Source of the DNA: Jannaschia marina | GTDB lineage: Bacteria > Pseudomonadota > Alphaproteobacteria > Rhodobacterales > Rhodobacteraceae | Assembly (NCBI RefSeq): GCF_013404595.1 | Contig: NZ_JABVAX010000004.1 | Location: 186,001-250,000 of the forward strand | Reading direction: 5' to 3' | DNA length: 64,000 bases | In this document: positions 25,203 to 35,861 of the stretch, piece by piece | Layout of the letters: each line of letters begins with the position of its first letter | Numbering within the stretch: the stretch's first letter is position 1 | Made by a program: the position numbers and the translations under genes | The notes under the pieces: model-generated | What the model was told of the DNA's origin: nothing | Databases searched by the model: none | What the model saw: the letters and a program-made list of their open reading frames with translations, nothing else

Positions 25203-28200
25203 ATGCGGCTCGAGCGGAAATTCACCGAGGCCGGGCAGGACGCCTACGCGGCGCTCGCCTTCACCACCACCACGTCGGAGATCCGCAATCCGGACGGCAC
25301 GGTGGTCTTCAAGCTCGACGCCGTCGAGGTGCCCGAGGGCTGGAGCCAGGTCGCCTCGGACGTCATCGCCCAGAAGTACTTCCGCAAGGCCGGCGTTCCC
25401 GCGGCCCTGAAGCGCGTCAAGGAGAAGGGCGTGCCCGAGTTCCTCTGGCGCTCGGTGCCCGACGAGGCCGCGCTCGCCAAGCTGCCCGAGGACGCGCGCT
25501 TCGGCGGCGAGACCTCCTCGCGTCAGGTCTTCGACCGTCTGGCCGGGGCCTGGGCCTACTGGGGCTGGAAGGGCGGCTACTTCACGACCGAGGCGGATGC
25601 TCGCACCTACTTCGACGAGATGCGCGTGATGCTCGCCCGCCAGATGGCCGCGCCGAACTCGCCGCAGTGGTTCAACACCGGCCTGCACTGGGCCTACGGC
25701 ATCGACGGCCCCGCGCAGGGCCACCACTACGTCGACCCGGCGACCGGCAAGCTGACCCGCTCCAAATCTTCCTACGAGCACCCGCAGCCCCATGCCTGCT
25801 TCATCCAGTCCGTCCAGGACGACCTGGTGAACGACGGCGGCATCATGGACCTCTGGGTCCGCGAGGCGCGGCTCTTCAAGTACGGCTCGGGCACCGGCAC
25901 GAACTTCAGCCACCTGCGCGGCGAGGGCGAGGCCCTGTCCGGCGGCGGCAAGTCGTCGGGCCTGATGGGCTTCCTCAAGATCGGTGACCGCGCCGCGGGT
26001 GCCATCAAGTCGGGCGGCACCACGCGCCGCGCGGCCAAGATGGTCATCGTCGACATGGACCACCCGGACATCGAGCAATTCATCGACTGGAAGGTCATCG
26101 AGGAGCAGAAGGTTGCGGCCCTCGTCGCCGGCTCCAAGACGCACGAGGCCGAGCTCAACAAGGTCATGGCCGCGATCACGGCCTGGGACGGCACGCTCGA
26201 CGACGCGACTGACCCGGCCAAGAACGACGCGCTCAAGTCCGCGATCCGCGCCGCCAAGAAGCAGATGATCCCCGAGGCCTACATCATGCGCGTGCTGCAA
26301 TACGCACGACAGGGCTACGAGAGCATCGAGTTTCCGACCTACGACACCGACTGGGACAGCGAGGCCTACAACTCCGTCTCGGGCCAGAACTCCAACAACT
26401 CCGTGCGTGTGACCAACGCCTTCCTGCACGCCGTCGAGAAGGACGCCGATTGGGAGCTGATCAACCGCACGAACGGCAAGGTCGCGAGCACCGTCAAGGC
26501 CCGCGCGCTCTGGGAGAAGGTCGGCCACGCCGCCTGGGCCTGCGCCGATCCGGGCATCCAGTTCCACGACACCGTCAACGACTGGCACACCTGCCCCGAA
26601 GACGGGCAGATCCGCGGCTCGAACCCCTGCTCGGAGTACATGTTCCTCGACGACACCGCCTGCAACCTCGCGTCGATGAACCTGCTGAAGTTCCTGCGGG
26701 ACGACGGCACCTTCGACCACGAGGGCTACATCCACGCCGCGCGCTTCTGGACGGTGACGCTCGAAATCTCGGTCGCCATGGCGCAGTTCCCCTCGAAGGA
26801 GATCGCGCGGCGCTCCTACGACTTCCGGACGCTGGGCCTCGGCTATGCCAACATCGGCGGCCTGCTGATGAACCTCGGCCACAGCTACGACTCGCGCGAG
26901 GGCCGGGCCCTCTGCGGGGCGCTGACGGCGGTGATGACGGGCGTGTCCTATGCCACCTCGGCCGAGATGGCGGGTGAGCTCGGGGCCTTCCCGGGCTACG
27001 CGAAGAACGCCGAGCACATGCTCCGCGTGATGCGCAACCACCGCACGGCGGCGCTCGGCAAGACCGACGGCTACGAGAAGCTCGCCGTGAAGCCCGTCGC
27101 GCTCGACATCGCGGGCTGCCCCGACGCGCGGCTCACCGACCTCGCCGCCCAGATCTGGGACGAGGCCGTCACCCTCGGCGAGAAGCACGGCTACCGCAAC
27201 GCACAGTCGACCGTCATCGCGCCCACGGGCACGATCGGCCTCGTCATGGATTGCGACACCACCGGCATCGAGCCCGACTTCGCGCTCGTGAAGTTCAAGA
27301 AGCTCGCCGGCGGCGGCTACTTCAAGATCATCAACCAGTCGGTGCCCGCCGCCCTGCGCACGCTGGGCTACGGCGAGGCGCAGATCGGCGAGATCGTGAG
27401 CTACGCCGTGGGCCACGGCTCCCTCGGGAACGCGCCGGGCATCAACCACACCTCGCTCATCGGGCACGGCTTCGGCCAGGCGGAGATCGACAAGATCGAG
27501 GCCGCGCTGCCCTCGGCCTTTGACATCCGCTTCGTCTTCAACCAGTGGACGCTGGGCGAGGAGTTCTGCACCCAGACCCTCGGCATCCCGGCGGAGAAGC
27601 TGAACGACCCGACGTTCGACCTCCTGCGTCACCTGGGCTTCGCCAAGGCCGACATCGACGCCGCGAACGACCACGTCTGCGGCACGATGACCCTCGAAGG
27701 GGCGCCCGCGCTCAAGGACGAGCATCTGCCCGTCTTCGATTGCGCCAACCCCTGCGGCAAGAAGGGCAAGCGCTTCCTCTCGGTCGAGAGCCACATCCAC
27801 ATGATGGCGGCCGCGCAGAGCTTCATCTCGGGCGCGATCTCCAAGACGATCAACATGCCGAACTCGGCCACGATCGAGGATTGCCAGAAGGCCTACGAGT
27901 TGTCGTGGTCCCTCGGGGTGAAGGCGAACGCCCTCTACCGCGACGGCTCCAAGCTCAGCCAGCCGCTCGCCGCCGCCCTCGTGGAGGACGACGACGAGGC
28001 CGCCGAGGTGCTCGAGAGCGGGGCCCCCGCCGCCAAGGCGCAGGTCCTGGCCGAGAAGGTGATCGAGAAGGTCGTCGTCAAGGAGCTGATCCGCTCGCAC
28101 CGCGAGAAGATGCCCGAGCGCCGCAAGGGCTACACCCAGAAGGCGGTCGTCGGTGGCCACAAGGTCTACCTGCGGACGGGCGAATACGCCGACGGCAACC

Positions 28201-28874
28201 TGGGTGAAATCTTCATCGACATGCACAAGGAAGGCGCGGGCTTCCGGGCGATGATGAACAACTTCGCCATCGCGGTCTCCGTCGGCCTGCAGTACGGCGT
28301 GCCGCTCGAGGAATTCGTCGACGCCTTCACCTTCACCAAGTTCGAGCCCGCGGGCATGGTGCAGGGCAACGACTCGATCAAGAACGCCACCTCGGTGCTC
28401 GACTACATCTTCCGGGAGCTGGCGGTGAGCTACCTCGACCGGGAGGATCTGGCCCACGTCAAGCCGCAGGGTGCCACCTTCGACAGCATCGGTGAGGCCG
28501 AGACGGGCGAGGGCGAGGACGGCAACCTCGGCGCGGTCGGTGCTTCGGCGGCCACCAAGTCGCTGGAGGTCATCAAGTCGGTCACCTCCTCGGGCTACCT
28601 GCGCAAGCGCCTGCCCGAAGACCTCGTGGCGCTCCGCGGCGGCATGGATCAGGTCGCCGCCGAACTCGCCGCGACGGGCACGGCCACGCTGACGGCCACG
28701 GTCACCGAGACGACCACGGCGACGACCACCTCCACGGGGATGGACGCGCGCACGAAGGCCAAGATGCAGGGCTACGAGGGCGAGGCCTGCGGCGAATGCG
28801 GCAACTACACGCTGGTGCGCAACGGCACCTGCATGAAGTGCAACACCTGCGGGGGAACCTCGGGCTGTAGCTGA
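25203..28874 (+). CDS. nrdJ: Vitamin B12-dependent (class II) ribonucleotide reductase
   Basis: A 1223-residue adenosylcobalamin-dependent reductase making deoxyribonucleotides without oxygen or a metal-radical subunit. The catalytic domain includes [65 protein letters not shown] and [14 protein letters not shown]. The long C-terminal part includes the ENT-like [23 protein letters not shown] and ends in a cysteine-rich tail ([29 protein letters not shown], residues about 1194-1223) that likely re-reduces the active site. A threonine-rich linker ([20 protein letters not shown]) precedes the tail. The ATG at 25203 gives the expected start [12 protein letters not shown] terminator follows at 28947. 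Confidence 0.96.
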   Translation: MRLERKFTEAGQDAYAALAFTTTTSEIRNPDGTVVFKLDAVEVPEGWSQVASDVIAQKYFRKAGVPAALKRVKEKGVPEFLWRSVPDEAALAKLPEDARFGGETSSRQVFDRLAGAWAYWGWKGGYFTTEADARTYFDEMRVMLARQMAAPNSPQWFNTGLHWAYGIDGPAQGHHYVDPATGKLTRSKSSYEHPQPHACFIQSVQDDLVNDGGIMDLWVREARLFKYGSGTGTNFSHLRGEGEALSGGGKSSGLMGFLKIGDRAAGAIKSGGTTRRAAKMVIVDMDHPDIEQFIDWKVIEEQKVAALVAGSKTHEAELNKVMAAITAWDGTLDDATDPAKNDALKSAIRAAKKQMIPEAYIMRVLQYARQGYESIEFPTYDTDWDSEAYNSVSGQNSNNSVRVTNAFLHAVEKDADWELINRTNGKVASTVKARALWEKVGHAAWACADPGIQFHDTVNDWHTCPEDGQIRGSNPCSEYMFLDDTACNLASMNLLKFLRDDGTFDHEGYIHAARFWTVTLEISVAMAQFPSKEIARRSYDFRTLGLGYANIGGLLMNLGHSYDSREGRALCGALTAVMTGVSYATSAEMAGELGAFPGYAKNAEHMLRVMRNHRTAALGKTDGYEKLAVKPVALDIAGCPDARLTDLAAQIWDEAVTLGEKHGYRNAQSTVIAPTGTIGLVMDCDTTGIEPDFALVKFKKLAGGGYFKIINQSVPAALRTLGYGEAQIGEIVSYAVGHGSLGNAPGINHTSLIGHGFGQAEIDKIEAALPSAFDIRFVFNQWTLGEEFCTQTLGIPAEKLNDPTFDLLRHLGFAKADIDAANDHVCGTMTLEGAPALKDEHLPVFDCANPCGKKGKRFLSVESHIHMMAAAQSFISGAISKTINMPNSATIEDCQKAYELSWSLGVKANALYRDGSKLSQPLAAALVEDDDEAAEVLESGAPAAKAQVLAEKVIEKVVVKELIRSHREKMPERRKGYTQKAVVGGHKVYLRTGEYADGNLGEIFIDMHKEGAGFRAMMNNFAIAVSVGLQYGVPLEEFVDAFTFTKFEPAGMVQGNDSIKNATSVLDYIFRELAVSYLDREDLAHVKPQGATFDSIGEAETGEGEDGNLGAVGASAATKSLEVIKSVTSSGYLRKRLPEDLVALRGGMDQVAAELAATGTATLTATVTETTTATTTSTGMDARTKAKMQGYEGEACGECGNYTLVRNGTCMKCNTCGGTSGCS

Positions 28875-28946
28875 GCGAAGGGGTACGGCGCGGAACCGGC
28901 GGCGCGCGCGAGCGGGCCACCCGGTCAGAACCGTCGGGCAGGGGAG

Positions 28947-28978
28947 GGGTCGCGGCTTGCCGCGGCCCTTTTCTCGTT
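28947..28978 (+). terminator. Terminator after nrdJ
   Basis: GGGTCGCGG (28947-28955) pairs with CCGCGGCCC (28960-28968), with one G-U pair, around CTTG, and is followed by TTTTCTCGTT. This is a standard intrinsic terminator 73 bases after the nrdJ stop. The remainder of 28875-29219 holds no gene that I can support. Confidence 0.78.
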
Positions 28979-29219
28979 GTCCGGGGAACCGGAGGGTCGG
29001 GCCACACGCCCGATGGGAGGAGAACCGGCGCCGCACCGTGCCATCGGTGGACGGGTCCGCAACGGGGGTGAAGACCCCCGCGATCCTGGGCCCGGATGCC
29101 ATCCCGGGCCGATGCCGGCGGGTCGGATCTGACCCGTCGTTTCCGTCTTGTCGCGACGGGAGGGGTTTTCGGGCGGAGCGGTTAACGAAGTCTTTGCGCG
29201 GGCGCGCTGCGGGCGGTGG

Positions 29220-30065
29220 TCACATCTCTTGCCGCAGGCGGTCATGCCCGCGGCGCACCGCCGCCGCCAGCGTCTCGAAGCCGTCGCCCGCGACGCGCGG
29301 CACGATGCGGTAGGCGGCGTTGACGAAGCAGAAGAAGGCGAAGCCGAGAAGCCCGAGGCAGACGACCACGACGAGCGCCTTGCCGAAGGGCTGCTCGTCG
29401 AGGAACTCGAAGGCGCGCTCGACGCCGCCCGTCCCGCCGGCGTGCCCGCTCAGGCCCGCGCCGATCAGAAACCCGCCGATCAGCCCGATGACGATGGCCT
29501 GCGCAACGACCCCGCCGCGCAGGGCCCAGTCCCAGTTCCGGGTGAAGACGTTCGACATCAGGTGTTCGCGATAGGTGGCCCGCGCCCCCTTCGCCACGTA
29601 GTATAGCCCGGCCCCGAGGGTCAGCGCCCCGGCACCGAGCACCACGATCCAGCCCATCGGCAGCGCGAGGACGCGGGCCACGAAGGCCGGGATCCCGCCG
29701 CCCTGACCGCCGCTGCCGAACATCACGAGCGCCGCCACGCCCGCGACGACGCCGTGGATTGCGCCCGTCACGACCATTCCGCAGCGCGCGATCATCCCCT
29801 TGAGGTCGGAGCCGTAGCATTCGAGGTCGTTCCAGGCGTCGACCCATCGCCAGAGGCCATAGGCCGCCATGCCGACGACGATCAGCCCGAGCGCGATCAG
29901 GCCCGCCGCGCTCTCCGAGAGGACTTCCATCGTTGCGGTCGTCCCCTGCGCCGCGCCGCCGTTCCAGATCGCGAAGAGCGAGATGCCGGCCACGGCAAGA
30001 TAGGTCAGGCCCCGTCCCGCATATCCCATCCGCATGACGGGCACCGTCCATCCGAGTTCCGCCAA
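29220..30065 (-). CDS. DUF1206 domain membrane protein
   Basis: A 281-residue integral membrane protein with six hydrophobic helices arranged as three repeats of a two-helix unit. Each unit starts with a similar G(Y/A)-A-G-R/A-G motif: MRMGYAGRGLTYLAVAG near 12, CGMVVTGAIHGVVAG near 95, and LRGGVVAQAIVIGLIGGFLIGAG near 185. This matches the DUF1206 family. Function unknown. It converges on nrdJ and stands alone. Confidence 0.82.
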   Translation of the reverse strand: MAELGWTVPVMRMGYAGRGLTYLAVAGISLFAIWNGGAAQGTTATMEVLSESAAGLIALGLIVVGMAAYGLWRWVDAWNDLECYGSDLKGMIARCGMVVTGAIHGVVAGVAALVMFGSGGQGGGIPAFVARVLALPMGWIVVLGAGALTLGAGLYYVAKGARATYREHLMSNVFTRNWDWALRGGVVAQAIVIGLIGGFLIGAGLSGHAGGTGGVERAFEFLDEQPFGKALVVVVCLGLLGFAFFCFVNAAYRIVPRVAGDGFETLAAAVRRGHDRLRQEM

Positions 30066-30122
30066 AATCGCGCCTTTCCAGTAGGATCGAAGTCAAACCC
30101 GCGCGGCGTGGCCGGGGTTCCC

Positions 30123-30965
30123 TCAGGCGCGCGCGACCCGACGGGCCTCGGCGCGGAAGGCGCTCGGCGTCTGCCCGGTCTCGCGCCCGAAGGCGCGCGT
30201 GAAATAGGCGGCGGAGGAGAAGCCGAGCGCGCCCGCGATCGTCGCCGCGCTGTCGTCGGTATCGGCCAGCCGCCGCCGCGCCTCGTGCATCAGCCGGGCC
30301 TGCATGTAGGCCGCCGCCGTCAGGCCCGCGGTCTCCTTGAGCGTGCGCGTCAGGTGGGTCGGGGTGACGCCGATCTCCGCCCCGATCTCCTCGAGCGTGG
30401 CTCCGGTGCCGAGCCGCTCCTCCACCGCCCGGGCGAAGCGCGCGGCGACCTGCGCGGGGCGCGGCAGACGGGTCGCGGGCTGCGTCGCGACGAGACGTTC
30501 GATCAGGGCCGACAGCAGGATGACGCGCCCGAGCGCCGCCCGCCCGAGCGCCGGCTCGCTCAGGTCGCCGTGACGGCTCAGCCGGTCGATCAGGCCCGCG
30601 AGTTCCCCCTGCGCGGCGACGTCCGACACCTTCAGGAGGCGCGGCCGGTCGGGCAGGGGCGCCTCGAAGAGCGGCGGCAGGCGGACGAGCGTGCCTTCGG
30701 TCATCGCGCCGGGGTCGAGGGCGAAAGGTGTCTCGGGCGGCAGGCAGATCGCCGTTGCCGGCCCGAAGCCGCGCGTGCGCCCGAGCACCGTGAGCCGGCC
30801 CTGGCCGCGCGGGATCCAGATGAGCACGGCGAGGCGCTCCGTATGGGGCATCCCGCGCCGCCATTTGCCGTGGCGGATCAGGGGCGTGACCATCTCGAAG
30901 GAGAGCCCGGCCAGGCGGTCGGCCTCCGACAGGTCCCGCGATTCGAAGAGGCGGATACGCGACAT
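30123..30965 (-). CDS. AraC family transcriptional regulator
   Basis: A 280-residue protein with an N-terminal cupin-like sensing domain (residues 1-120: PHTERLAVLIWIPRGQGRLTVLG, ICLPPETPFALDPG) and a C-terminal AraC HTH pair (about 185-275: ATLEEIGAEIGVTPTHLTRTLKETAG and SAATIAGALGFSSAAYFTRAFGRETGQTPSAFR). The ATG at 30965 was chosen because it gives the conserved N-terminus. It lies 32 bp downstream of miaA on the same strand. Target unknown. Confidence 0.88.
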   Translation of the reverse strand: MSRIRLFESRDLSEADRLAGLSFEMVTPLIRHGKWRRGMPHTERLAVLIWIPRGQGRLTVLGRTRGFGPATAICLPPETPFALDPGAMTEGTLVRLPPLFEAPLPDRPRLLKVSDVAAQGELAGLIDRLSRHGDLSEPALGRAALGRVILLSALIERLVATQPATRLPRPAQVAARFARAVEERLGTGATLEEIGAEIGVTPTHLTRTLKETAGLTAAAYMQARLMHEARRRLADTDDSAATIAGALGFSSAAYFTRAFGRETGQTPSAFRAEARRVARA

Positions 30966-30997
30966 GGCCCGAGGGGACCACGGGCCGGGGCACGCTG

Positions 30998-31888
30998 TCA
31001 AAGCAGGCGTGCGATCTCCGCACCGGCGACCGGCGTCCAGCCCCGCATCCGGGCGCGAAACCACGTCCGCTGGCGCTTGGCGTAGCGGCGGGTGGCGACG
31101 ATGGCGGCCGCGCGCGCCTCGGCAAGGGTGATCTCGCCGCGAAGATGGGCGATCAGCTCCGGCGCGCCGATCGCCTGCGCGGCGTTCAGGCTCGCGTCCC
31201 ACTTCGGCAGCACCGCGCGCGCCTCCTCCAGCGCGCCCCCGGCCAGCATCCCGTCGAAGCGTCGCTCGATCCGGGGGGTGAGCCAGTCCTTCGGCGCGTC
31301 CACGACGAGCGGCGTGACCGTGTCGAGCGGCAGGAGGGGGGCGGGCGTCTCCGCCTGCCACGCGCGGATCGAGCGGCCAGTATGGCGCGCCACCTCCCAG
31401 GCGCGCAGCACGCGCATCGGGTTCCGCAGGTCGATGTCGGCGCGCACCTCCGCGTGGAGCTCCGCCCCGAGCGCATCGAGGCCGATGGCCGCGAGCCGCG
31501 CCTCGGCCTCGGCCCGGACCTCGGGCGGCGTCGCCGGGATCTCGGCCAGGCCCTCCGTCAGCGCGCGGAAGTAGAGGCCCGTTCCGCCCACGACGATGGG
31601 GCGGGGGCCCGACAGCAGCGGCGCGACGTCGCGCAGCCAGTCGCCCACCGAATAGGCCGTCGTCCAGCCGACGTGACCGTAGAGCGCGTGGGGCGTGCGC
31701 GCCTCTTCCCCGGGTGACGGCCGCGCGGTGAGGCTGCGCCAGTCGGCGAAGACCTGCAGCGCATCGGCGTTCAGGATGCGGCCACCCCCCGTCTCGGCGA
31801 TCCTGAGCGCCAGCGCCGACTTGCCCGACGCGGTCGGCCCGGCGATCAGGACGGGGCGGTCTTCGGGTATCTTGTCAATTTCGATCAA
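30998..31888 (-). CDS. miaA: tRNA dimethylallyltransferase
   Basis: A 296-residue enzyme that adds the isopentenyl group to A37 of tRNAs reading codons that start with U. The P-loop is [19 protein letters not shown] at about residues 14-32. [11 protein letters not shown] stands for the usual NADSMQVY region. [18 protein letters not shown] near 96 is the second signature, and the C-terminal [16 protein letters not shown] is typical. It is divergent from pyrH across 110 bp. Confidence 0.94.
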   Translation of the reverse strand: MIEIDKIPEDRPVLIAGPTASGKSALALRIAETGGGRILNADALQVFADWRSLTARPSPGEEARTPHALYGHVGWTTAYSVGDWLRDVAPLLSGPRPIVVGGTGLYFRALTEGLAEIPATPPEVRAEAEARLAAIGLDALGAELHAEVRADIDLRNPMRVLRAWEVARHTGRSIRAWQAETPAPLLPLDTVTPLVVDAPKDWLTPRIERRFDGMLAGGALEEARAVLPKWDASLNAAQAIGAPELIAHLRGEITLAEARAAAIVATRRYAKRQRTWFRARMRGWTPVAGAEIARLL

Positions 31889-31998
31889 GGGGTTGCGCGC
31901 CGTTCTTCAGGTATGGGTGCCCGCGGGTCAATGCGGTTGCCCGTTCCCGCCTAATCCGCCATACCCGGCATCGCAACGGACATGAGGGGATTTCGAGG

Positions 31999-32733
31999 AT
32001 GCAGGATCAGGAGACCGGCGGCGCGATCCCCCTGAAGCGCGTGATGCTCAAGATTTCCGGCGAGGCGCTCATGGGGCCGCAGGGCTTCGGCCTGCACCCG
32101 CCGACCGTGGAGCGCATCGCCAAGGAGGTGAAGTCGGTCCACGACACCGGCGTCGAGATCTGCATGGTCATCGGCGGCGGCAACATCTTCCGCGGGCTGC
32201 AGGGCTCGGCGCAGGGGATGGAGCGGACCACGGCGGACTACATGGGGATGCTCGCCACGGTGATGAACGCGCTTGCCATGCAGGGCGCGCTCGAGGCGCA
32301 GGGCATCCACACGCGGGTCATCTCGGCCATTCCGATGGATCAGGTCTGCGAGCCCTACATCCGCCGCCGCGCGGTGCGCCACCTCGAAAAGAAGCGCGTG
32401 GTGATCTTCGCCGCCGGGACCGGCAATCCCTATTTCACCACCGACACCGCCGCCACGCTGCGCGCCTCCGAGATGTCCTGCGGGGCGATCTTCAAGGGCA
32501 CGAAGGTCGACGGCGTCTACGACAAGGACCCGGCGCAGCATGACGACGCCGTGCGTTACGACACGATCACCTACGACGAGGTGCTGCAGAAGCACCTGAA
32601 GGTCATGGATGCCTCGGCCATCGCGCTCGCCCGCGAGAACGGGTTGCCGATCATCGTCTTCTCGCTCGATGCGGAGGGGGGCTTCCGTTCCATACTCGAC
32701 GGCTCGGGCACCTGCACGCGCGTCGAGGGGTGA
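31999..32733 (+). CDS. pyrH: UMP kinase
   Basis: A 244-residue amino-acid-kinase-fold enzyme phosphorylating UMP to UDP. Signatures are [14 protein letters not shown] at the N-terminus, [51 protein letters not shown] and [14 protein letters not shown]. It leads the housekeeping run that continues to lpxB. Its stop overlaps the GTG of the next gene. In most genomes pyrH sits directly before frr; here one gene is inserted between them. Confidence 0.96.
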   Translation: MQDQETGGAIPLKRVMLKISGEALMGPQGFGLHPPTVERIAKEVKSVHDTGVEICMVIGGGNIFRGLQGSAQGMERTTADYMGMLATVMNALAMQGALEAQGIHTRVISAIPMDQVCEPYIRRRAVRHLEKKRVVIFAAGTGNPYFTTDTAATLRASEMSCGAIFKGTKVDGVYDKDPAQHDDAVRYDTITYDEVLQKHLKVMDASAIALARENGLPIIVFSLDAEGGFRSILDGSGTCTRVEG

Positions 32734-33548
32734 TCCGGGCCGCCGCTCTCCTCTGCCTGTTGGCCGCGCCGGCCGCGGCTCAGGACGCGGGCGTCATGGC
32801 GGCGCTCGGGCCCCACGGGTGCACGCTCTCGGCGGACGCGGGCCGCGCGGCGGTCGCCACGGGGCTCAAGGCCGAGGCCGTGACCGACGCGGTCAAGGCT
32901 GGCCTCGACGCGGTCACGGCCACGCGGCAGGGCGATTGGGTCGTCTTCGACGCCGCGGTCTGCACGATCACCCTGCCGGAGATCGAAAGCGCCTACGACG
33001 TCACCTCGCCCGAGATCCTGGCGATCACGAGCGACATCGACGCCTATGCCGAGACCGGCGACCGCGGCTGCTTCCTGCAGGAGGCGGCGACGATGTTCGA
33101 CACGCTGGCCGGCGGCGGGCGCGGGGACGGCTTCGACGCCTACATCCGCTTCATCGGCGCGGGCCTCATCCGGGGCGACCTGCGGTTCTACGGCCCGTCT
33201 CCGCTCCGCACGCCCCCGAGTTTTCAGGTCGTAAGCGGGGCCTGCGCGGAGGTCGGCAACATCAATGCAATCGCGCGGAGCCATGACGTGCTGGCCGAGG
33301 GGTTCGGCGGCTATGTTCGCAAACTCGGTGCGGAGACGGCGTGCGATGGCTCGTTCGGCAGCGCCACGCCGATGATGTTCGCGGGCGAGATGCAGGGGGC
33401 CGCGCCCGACGGCACCGTGCCGGACGACGCGGAGATCAACGCCTGGCTCTGGTTCGAGTTCGACCTGATCGCCATGGCGGCCGGGTGGCACGACGGCATG
33501 ACCGGCACCGAGAAGGGCACGCCGCGCCCGCCGCTCTGCCACCACTGA
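32730..33548 (+). CDS. Exported protein of unknown function between pyrH and frr
   Basis: A 272-residue protein starting at a GTG that overlaps the pyrH stop. The signal peptide is [19 protein letters not shown]. The mature part has five cysteines (GCTL, VCTIT, GCFLQ, GACAEV, TACDG) plus one near the C-terminus (PPLCHH), and no membrane span. I do not recognise the family. It interrupts the widely conserved pyrH-frr pair and is translationally coupled to pyrH. An envelope role is only a guess. Confidence 0.65.
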   Translation: MIRAAALLCLLAAPAAAQDAGVMAALGPHGCTLSADAGRAAVATGLKAEAVTDAVKAGLDAVTATRQGDWVVFDAAVCTITLPEIESAYDVTSPEILAITSDIDAYAETGDRGCFLQEAATMFDTLAGGGRGDGFDAYIRFIGAGLIRGDLRFYGPSPLRTPPSFQVVSGACAEVGNINAIARSHDVLAEGFGGYVRKLGAETACDGSFGSATPMMFAGEMQGAAPDGTVPDDAEINAWLWFEFDLIAMAAGWHDGMTGTEKGTPRPPLCHH

Positions 33549-33643
33549 GGGCCCGGTCCGCCTGCACGAGAGCTGCACCGCAACGGCTTTCCACCTTCGC
33601 GATCGCCCGCTATACCCCCGCCAAAGCCTGCGGGAGACAAGAC

Positions 33644-34201
33644 ATGGCCGACGATTTCGACCTCGACACCAACGACCTTGAGCGCCGGATGGAGGGCGCG
33701 ATGTCGAACCTGCGCACGGAGTTCGGCAGCCTGCGCACCGGCCGTGCCTCGGCCTCGATGCTGGAGCCGGTCATGGTCGACGCCTACGGCAGCCCGACGC
33801 CGGTCAACCAGGTCGGCACCGTGAATGTGCCCGAGCCGCGGATGGTGACCGTCAACGTCTGGGACAAGAGCCTCGTCGGCAAGGTCGAGAAGGCGATCCG
33901 CGAGAGCGGCCTCGGCATCAATCCGCAACTCAACGGCACGATCATCATGCTGCCGATCCCCGAGCTCAACGAGGAGCGCCGCCGGGAACTCGGCAAGGTC
34001 GCCGGGCAATATGCCGAAGGGGCCCGCGTCGCCGTGCGCAACGTGCGCCGCGACGGCATGGACCAGATCAAGAAGGCCGACGGCCTGGCCGAGGACGAGG
34101 CCAAGATGTGGGAGCAGGAGGTCCAGGAGATGACCAACACCTACATCAAGAAGATCGACAAGGCACTGGAAGACAAACAGGCCGAAATCATGCAAGTCTA
34201 A
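33644..34201 (+). CDS. frr: Ribosome recycling factor
   Basis: A 185-residue protein of standard length that with EF-G splits post-termination ribosomes. Signatures: [68 protein letters not shown], and a long C-terminal helix rich in charged residues. The ATG is preceded by CGGGAGACAAG. It lies between the unknown pyrH-linked gene and uppS. Confidence 0.97.
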   Translation: MADDFDLDTNDLERRMEGAMSNLRTEFGSLRTGRASASMLEPVMVDAYGSPTPVNQVGTVNVPEPRMVTVNVWDKSLVGKVEKAIRESGLGINPQLNGTIIMLPIPELNEERRRELGKVAGQYAEGARVAVRNVRRDGMDQIKKADGLAEDEAKMWEQEVQEMTNTYIKKIDKALEDKQAEIMQV

Positions 34202-34260
34202 CCGTGTGGAGCGGTGAAGGACGGGTCGGCACAGGTCCGCCGGACGTGAGGAGAGCAGCC

Positions 34261-34992
34261 ATGGCAGCAGAACTGAAACCGAAGGACGGGACGGGGCCGC
34301 GCCACGTCGCCTTCATCATGGACGGCAACGGCCGCTGGGCGCAGATGCGCGGACGGCCGCGCCTTCTGGGGCACCGCGCCGGCGCGCGGCGGGTGCGCGA
34401 GATCGTGGAGGCCTGCCCCGACCTCGGGGTCGAATACTGCACGGTCTTCGCCTTCTCGACGGAGAACTGGAAGCGCACGCAGGCCGAGGTCTCGGGCCTG
34501 ATGTCGCTCTTCCGTCGCTACATCCAGACCGAGGCGCAGACGCTTCTCGAGCAGGGAACGCGCGTGCGCTTCATCGGCGACCGCGTGCGGCTCGACAAGA
34601 AGCTGCGCGGGCTGATGGACATGATCGAGGCGCTGACGGCGCACAACACCCGCTGCAACCTGACGATCGCGATCAACTACGGTGGCCGCGACGAGGTGGC
34701 ACGCGCGACCAAGCGGCTGGCGTGGGACGTGGCCGAGGGCCGGCTCGACCCCGAGGCGATCACCGACGAGACGCTGCCGCGCTATCTCGACACCCATGTC
34801 CTGCCGGACCCCGACCTCGTCATCCGCACGTCGGGCGAGGCGCGGATCTCCAACTTCCTGCTCTGGCAGTCGGCCTATGCGGAATACGAGTTCGTCGACA
34901 CGCTCTGGCCCGACTTCACCCGCGAGACGCTGGAGGAGATCCTCGGTCGCTTCGGCGGGCGCGAGCGCCGGTTCGGCGGGGTCAAGGCGTGA
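34261..34992 (+). CDS. uppS: Undecaprenyl diphosphate synthase (cis-prenyltransferase)
   Basis: A 243-residue cis-prenyltransferase making the C55 carrier lipid for peptidoglycan and polysaccharides. The catalytic aspartate lies in HVAFIMDGNGRWAQMRG near residue 21. GHRAGARRVREIVE, FAFSTENWKR, NYGGRDEV and RTSGEARISNFLLWQSAYAEYEF are the remaining family motifs. Its stop overlaps the GTG of cdsA by 4 bp. Confidence 0.96.
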   Translation: MAAELKPKDGTGPRHVAFIMDGNGRWAQMRGRPRLLGHRAGARRVREIVEACPDLGVEYCTVFAFSTENWKRTQAEVSGLMSLFRRYIQTEAQTLLEQGTRVRFIGDRVRLDKKLRGLMDMIEALTAHNTRCNLTIAINYGGRDEVARATKRLAWDVAEGRLDPEAITDETLPRYLDTHVLPDPDLVIRTSGEARISNFLLWQSAYAEYEFVDTLWPDFTRETLEEILGRFGGRERRFGGVKA

Positions 34993-35861
34993 ACGAACGG
35001 CCCGAGGCCGGAACCGGGGAGGAGGAGGAACCGCCTCTCTTCGATTTCGCCATCGAGCCGCCCATCGAGCCGCAAGTCGCGGGCCGTTTCCAGGATCTCG
35101 CGCCGCGCCTGGCCACCGCCGCCGTTCTCTTCGTCGTGGGCGGCGTCGCGATCTGGCTCGGCGGCGTCTGGTTCGTCGCGCTGATCGCGGTCATCACCGG
35201 CGTGATGATCTGGGAGCTCGTGACCATGGCGCAGGCCGGGGCGAAGCGGGCGAACTTCCTCGGCGGCGTGGGGGCGGCGGCGATCGTGCTGGCGAACCTT
35301 CTGCCGGTGGGCTTCGGCCTGCCGCTCCTGCTGATGGTGCCGATGGCGGCGGTCGCGGTGATCCGCAAGCGCCGGCGCATGATCGTGGGTTTCTCAGCGG
35401 CGATCGTGCTCGCCGGGCTCAGCCTGACGCAGCACCTGACGCAATTCGGCCTCGTCTGGATGCTCTGGCTCATCCTCGTCGTCGTCGCCTCTGATGTGGC
35501 GGGCTATTTCGCCGGGCGGACGCTCGGCGGGCCGAAGTTCTGGCCCCGGATCTCGCCCAAGAAGACCTGGTCCGGCACGATCGCGGGCTGGCTCGGAGCC
35601 GGTCTGATCGGCTGGATCTGGGTCGTCTGGCAGGACGCGGGCTGGGAAACGATCGGCATCTCGATCGCCCTCGCCATGATGGCGCAGATGGGCGACATCG
35701 CGGAATCGGCGGTGAAGCGGAAATGCGGCGTGAAGGACAGCTCGAACCTCCTGCCGGGGCACGGCGGGCTCTTCGACCGGTTCGACGCGATGCTGGGCGC
35801 GGCGCTGATGCTTCTGGTGATCGAGAGCCTGTCCGAGTTTCCGCCGATCCCGGGGGTCTGA
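34989..35861 (+). CDS. cdsA: Phosphatidate cytidylyltransferase
   Basis: A 290-residue membrane enzyme making CDP-diacylglycerol, the branch point of phospholipid synthesis. An acidic, non-membrane N-terminus of about 45 residues is followed by six or seven hydrophobic helices. The C-terminal signature is DSSNLLPGHGGLFDRFDAMLGAA, preceded by SDVAGYFAGRTLGGPKFWPRISPKKTWSG. The start is a GTG inside the uppS stop. The stop shares an A with the dxr start. Confidence 0.94.
   Translation: MNERPEAGTGEEEEPPLFDFAIEPPIEPQVAGRFQDLAPRLATAAVLFVVGGVAIWLGGVWFVALIAVITGVMIWELVTMAQAGAKRANFLGGVGAAAIVLANLLPVGFGLPLLLMVPMAAVAVIRKRRRMIVGFSAAIVLAGLSLTQHLTQFGLVWMLWLILVVVASDVAGYFAGRTLGGPKFWPRISPKKTWSGTIAGWLGAGLIGWIWVVWQDAGWETIGISIALAMMAQMGDIAESAVKRKCGVKDSSNLLPGHGGLFDRFDAMLGAALMLLVIESLSEFPPIPGV

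Noticed and set aside
25008..29102. Very long minus-strand open frame opposite nrdJ
   Set aside because: The plus strand encodes an unmistakable class II ribonucleotide reductase. The antisense translation has no recognisable motif and typical shadow composition.
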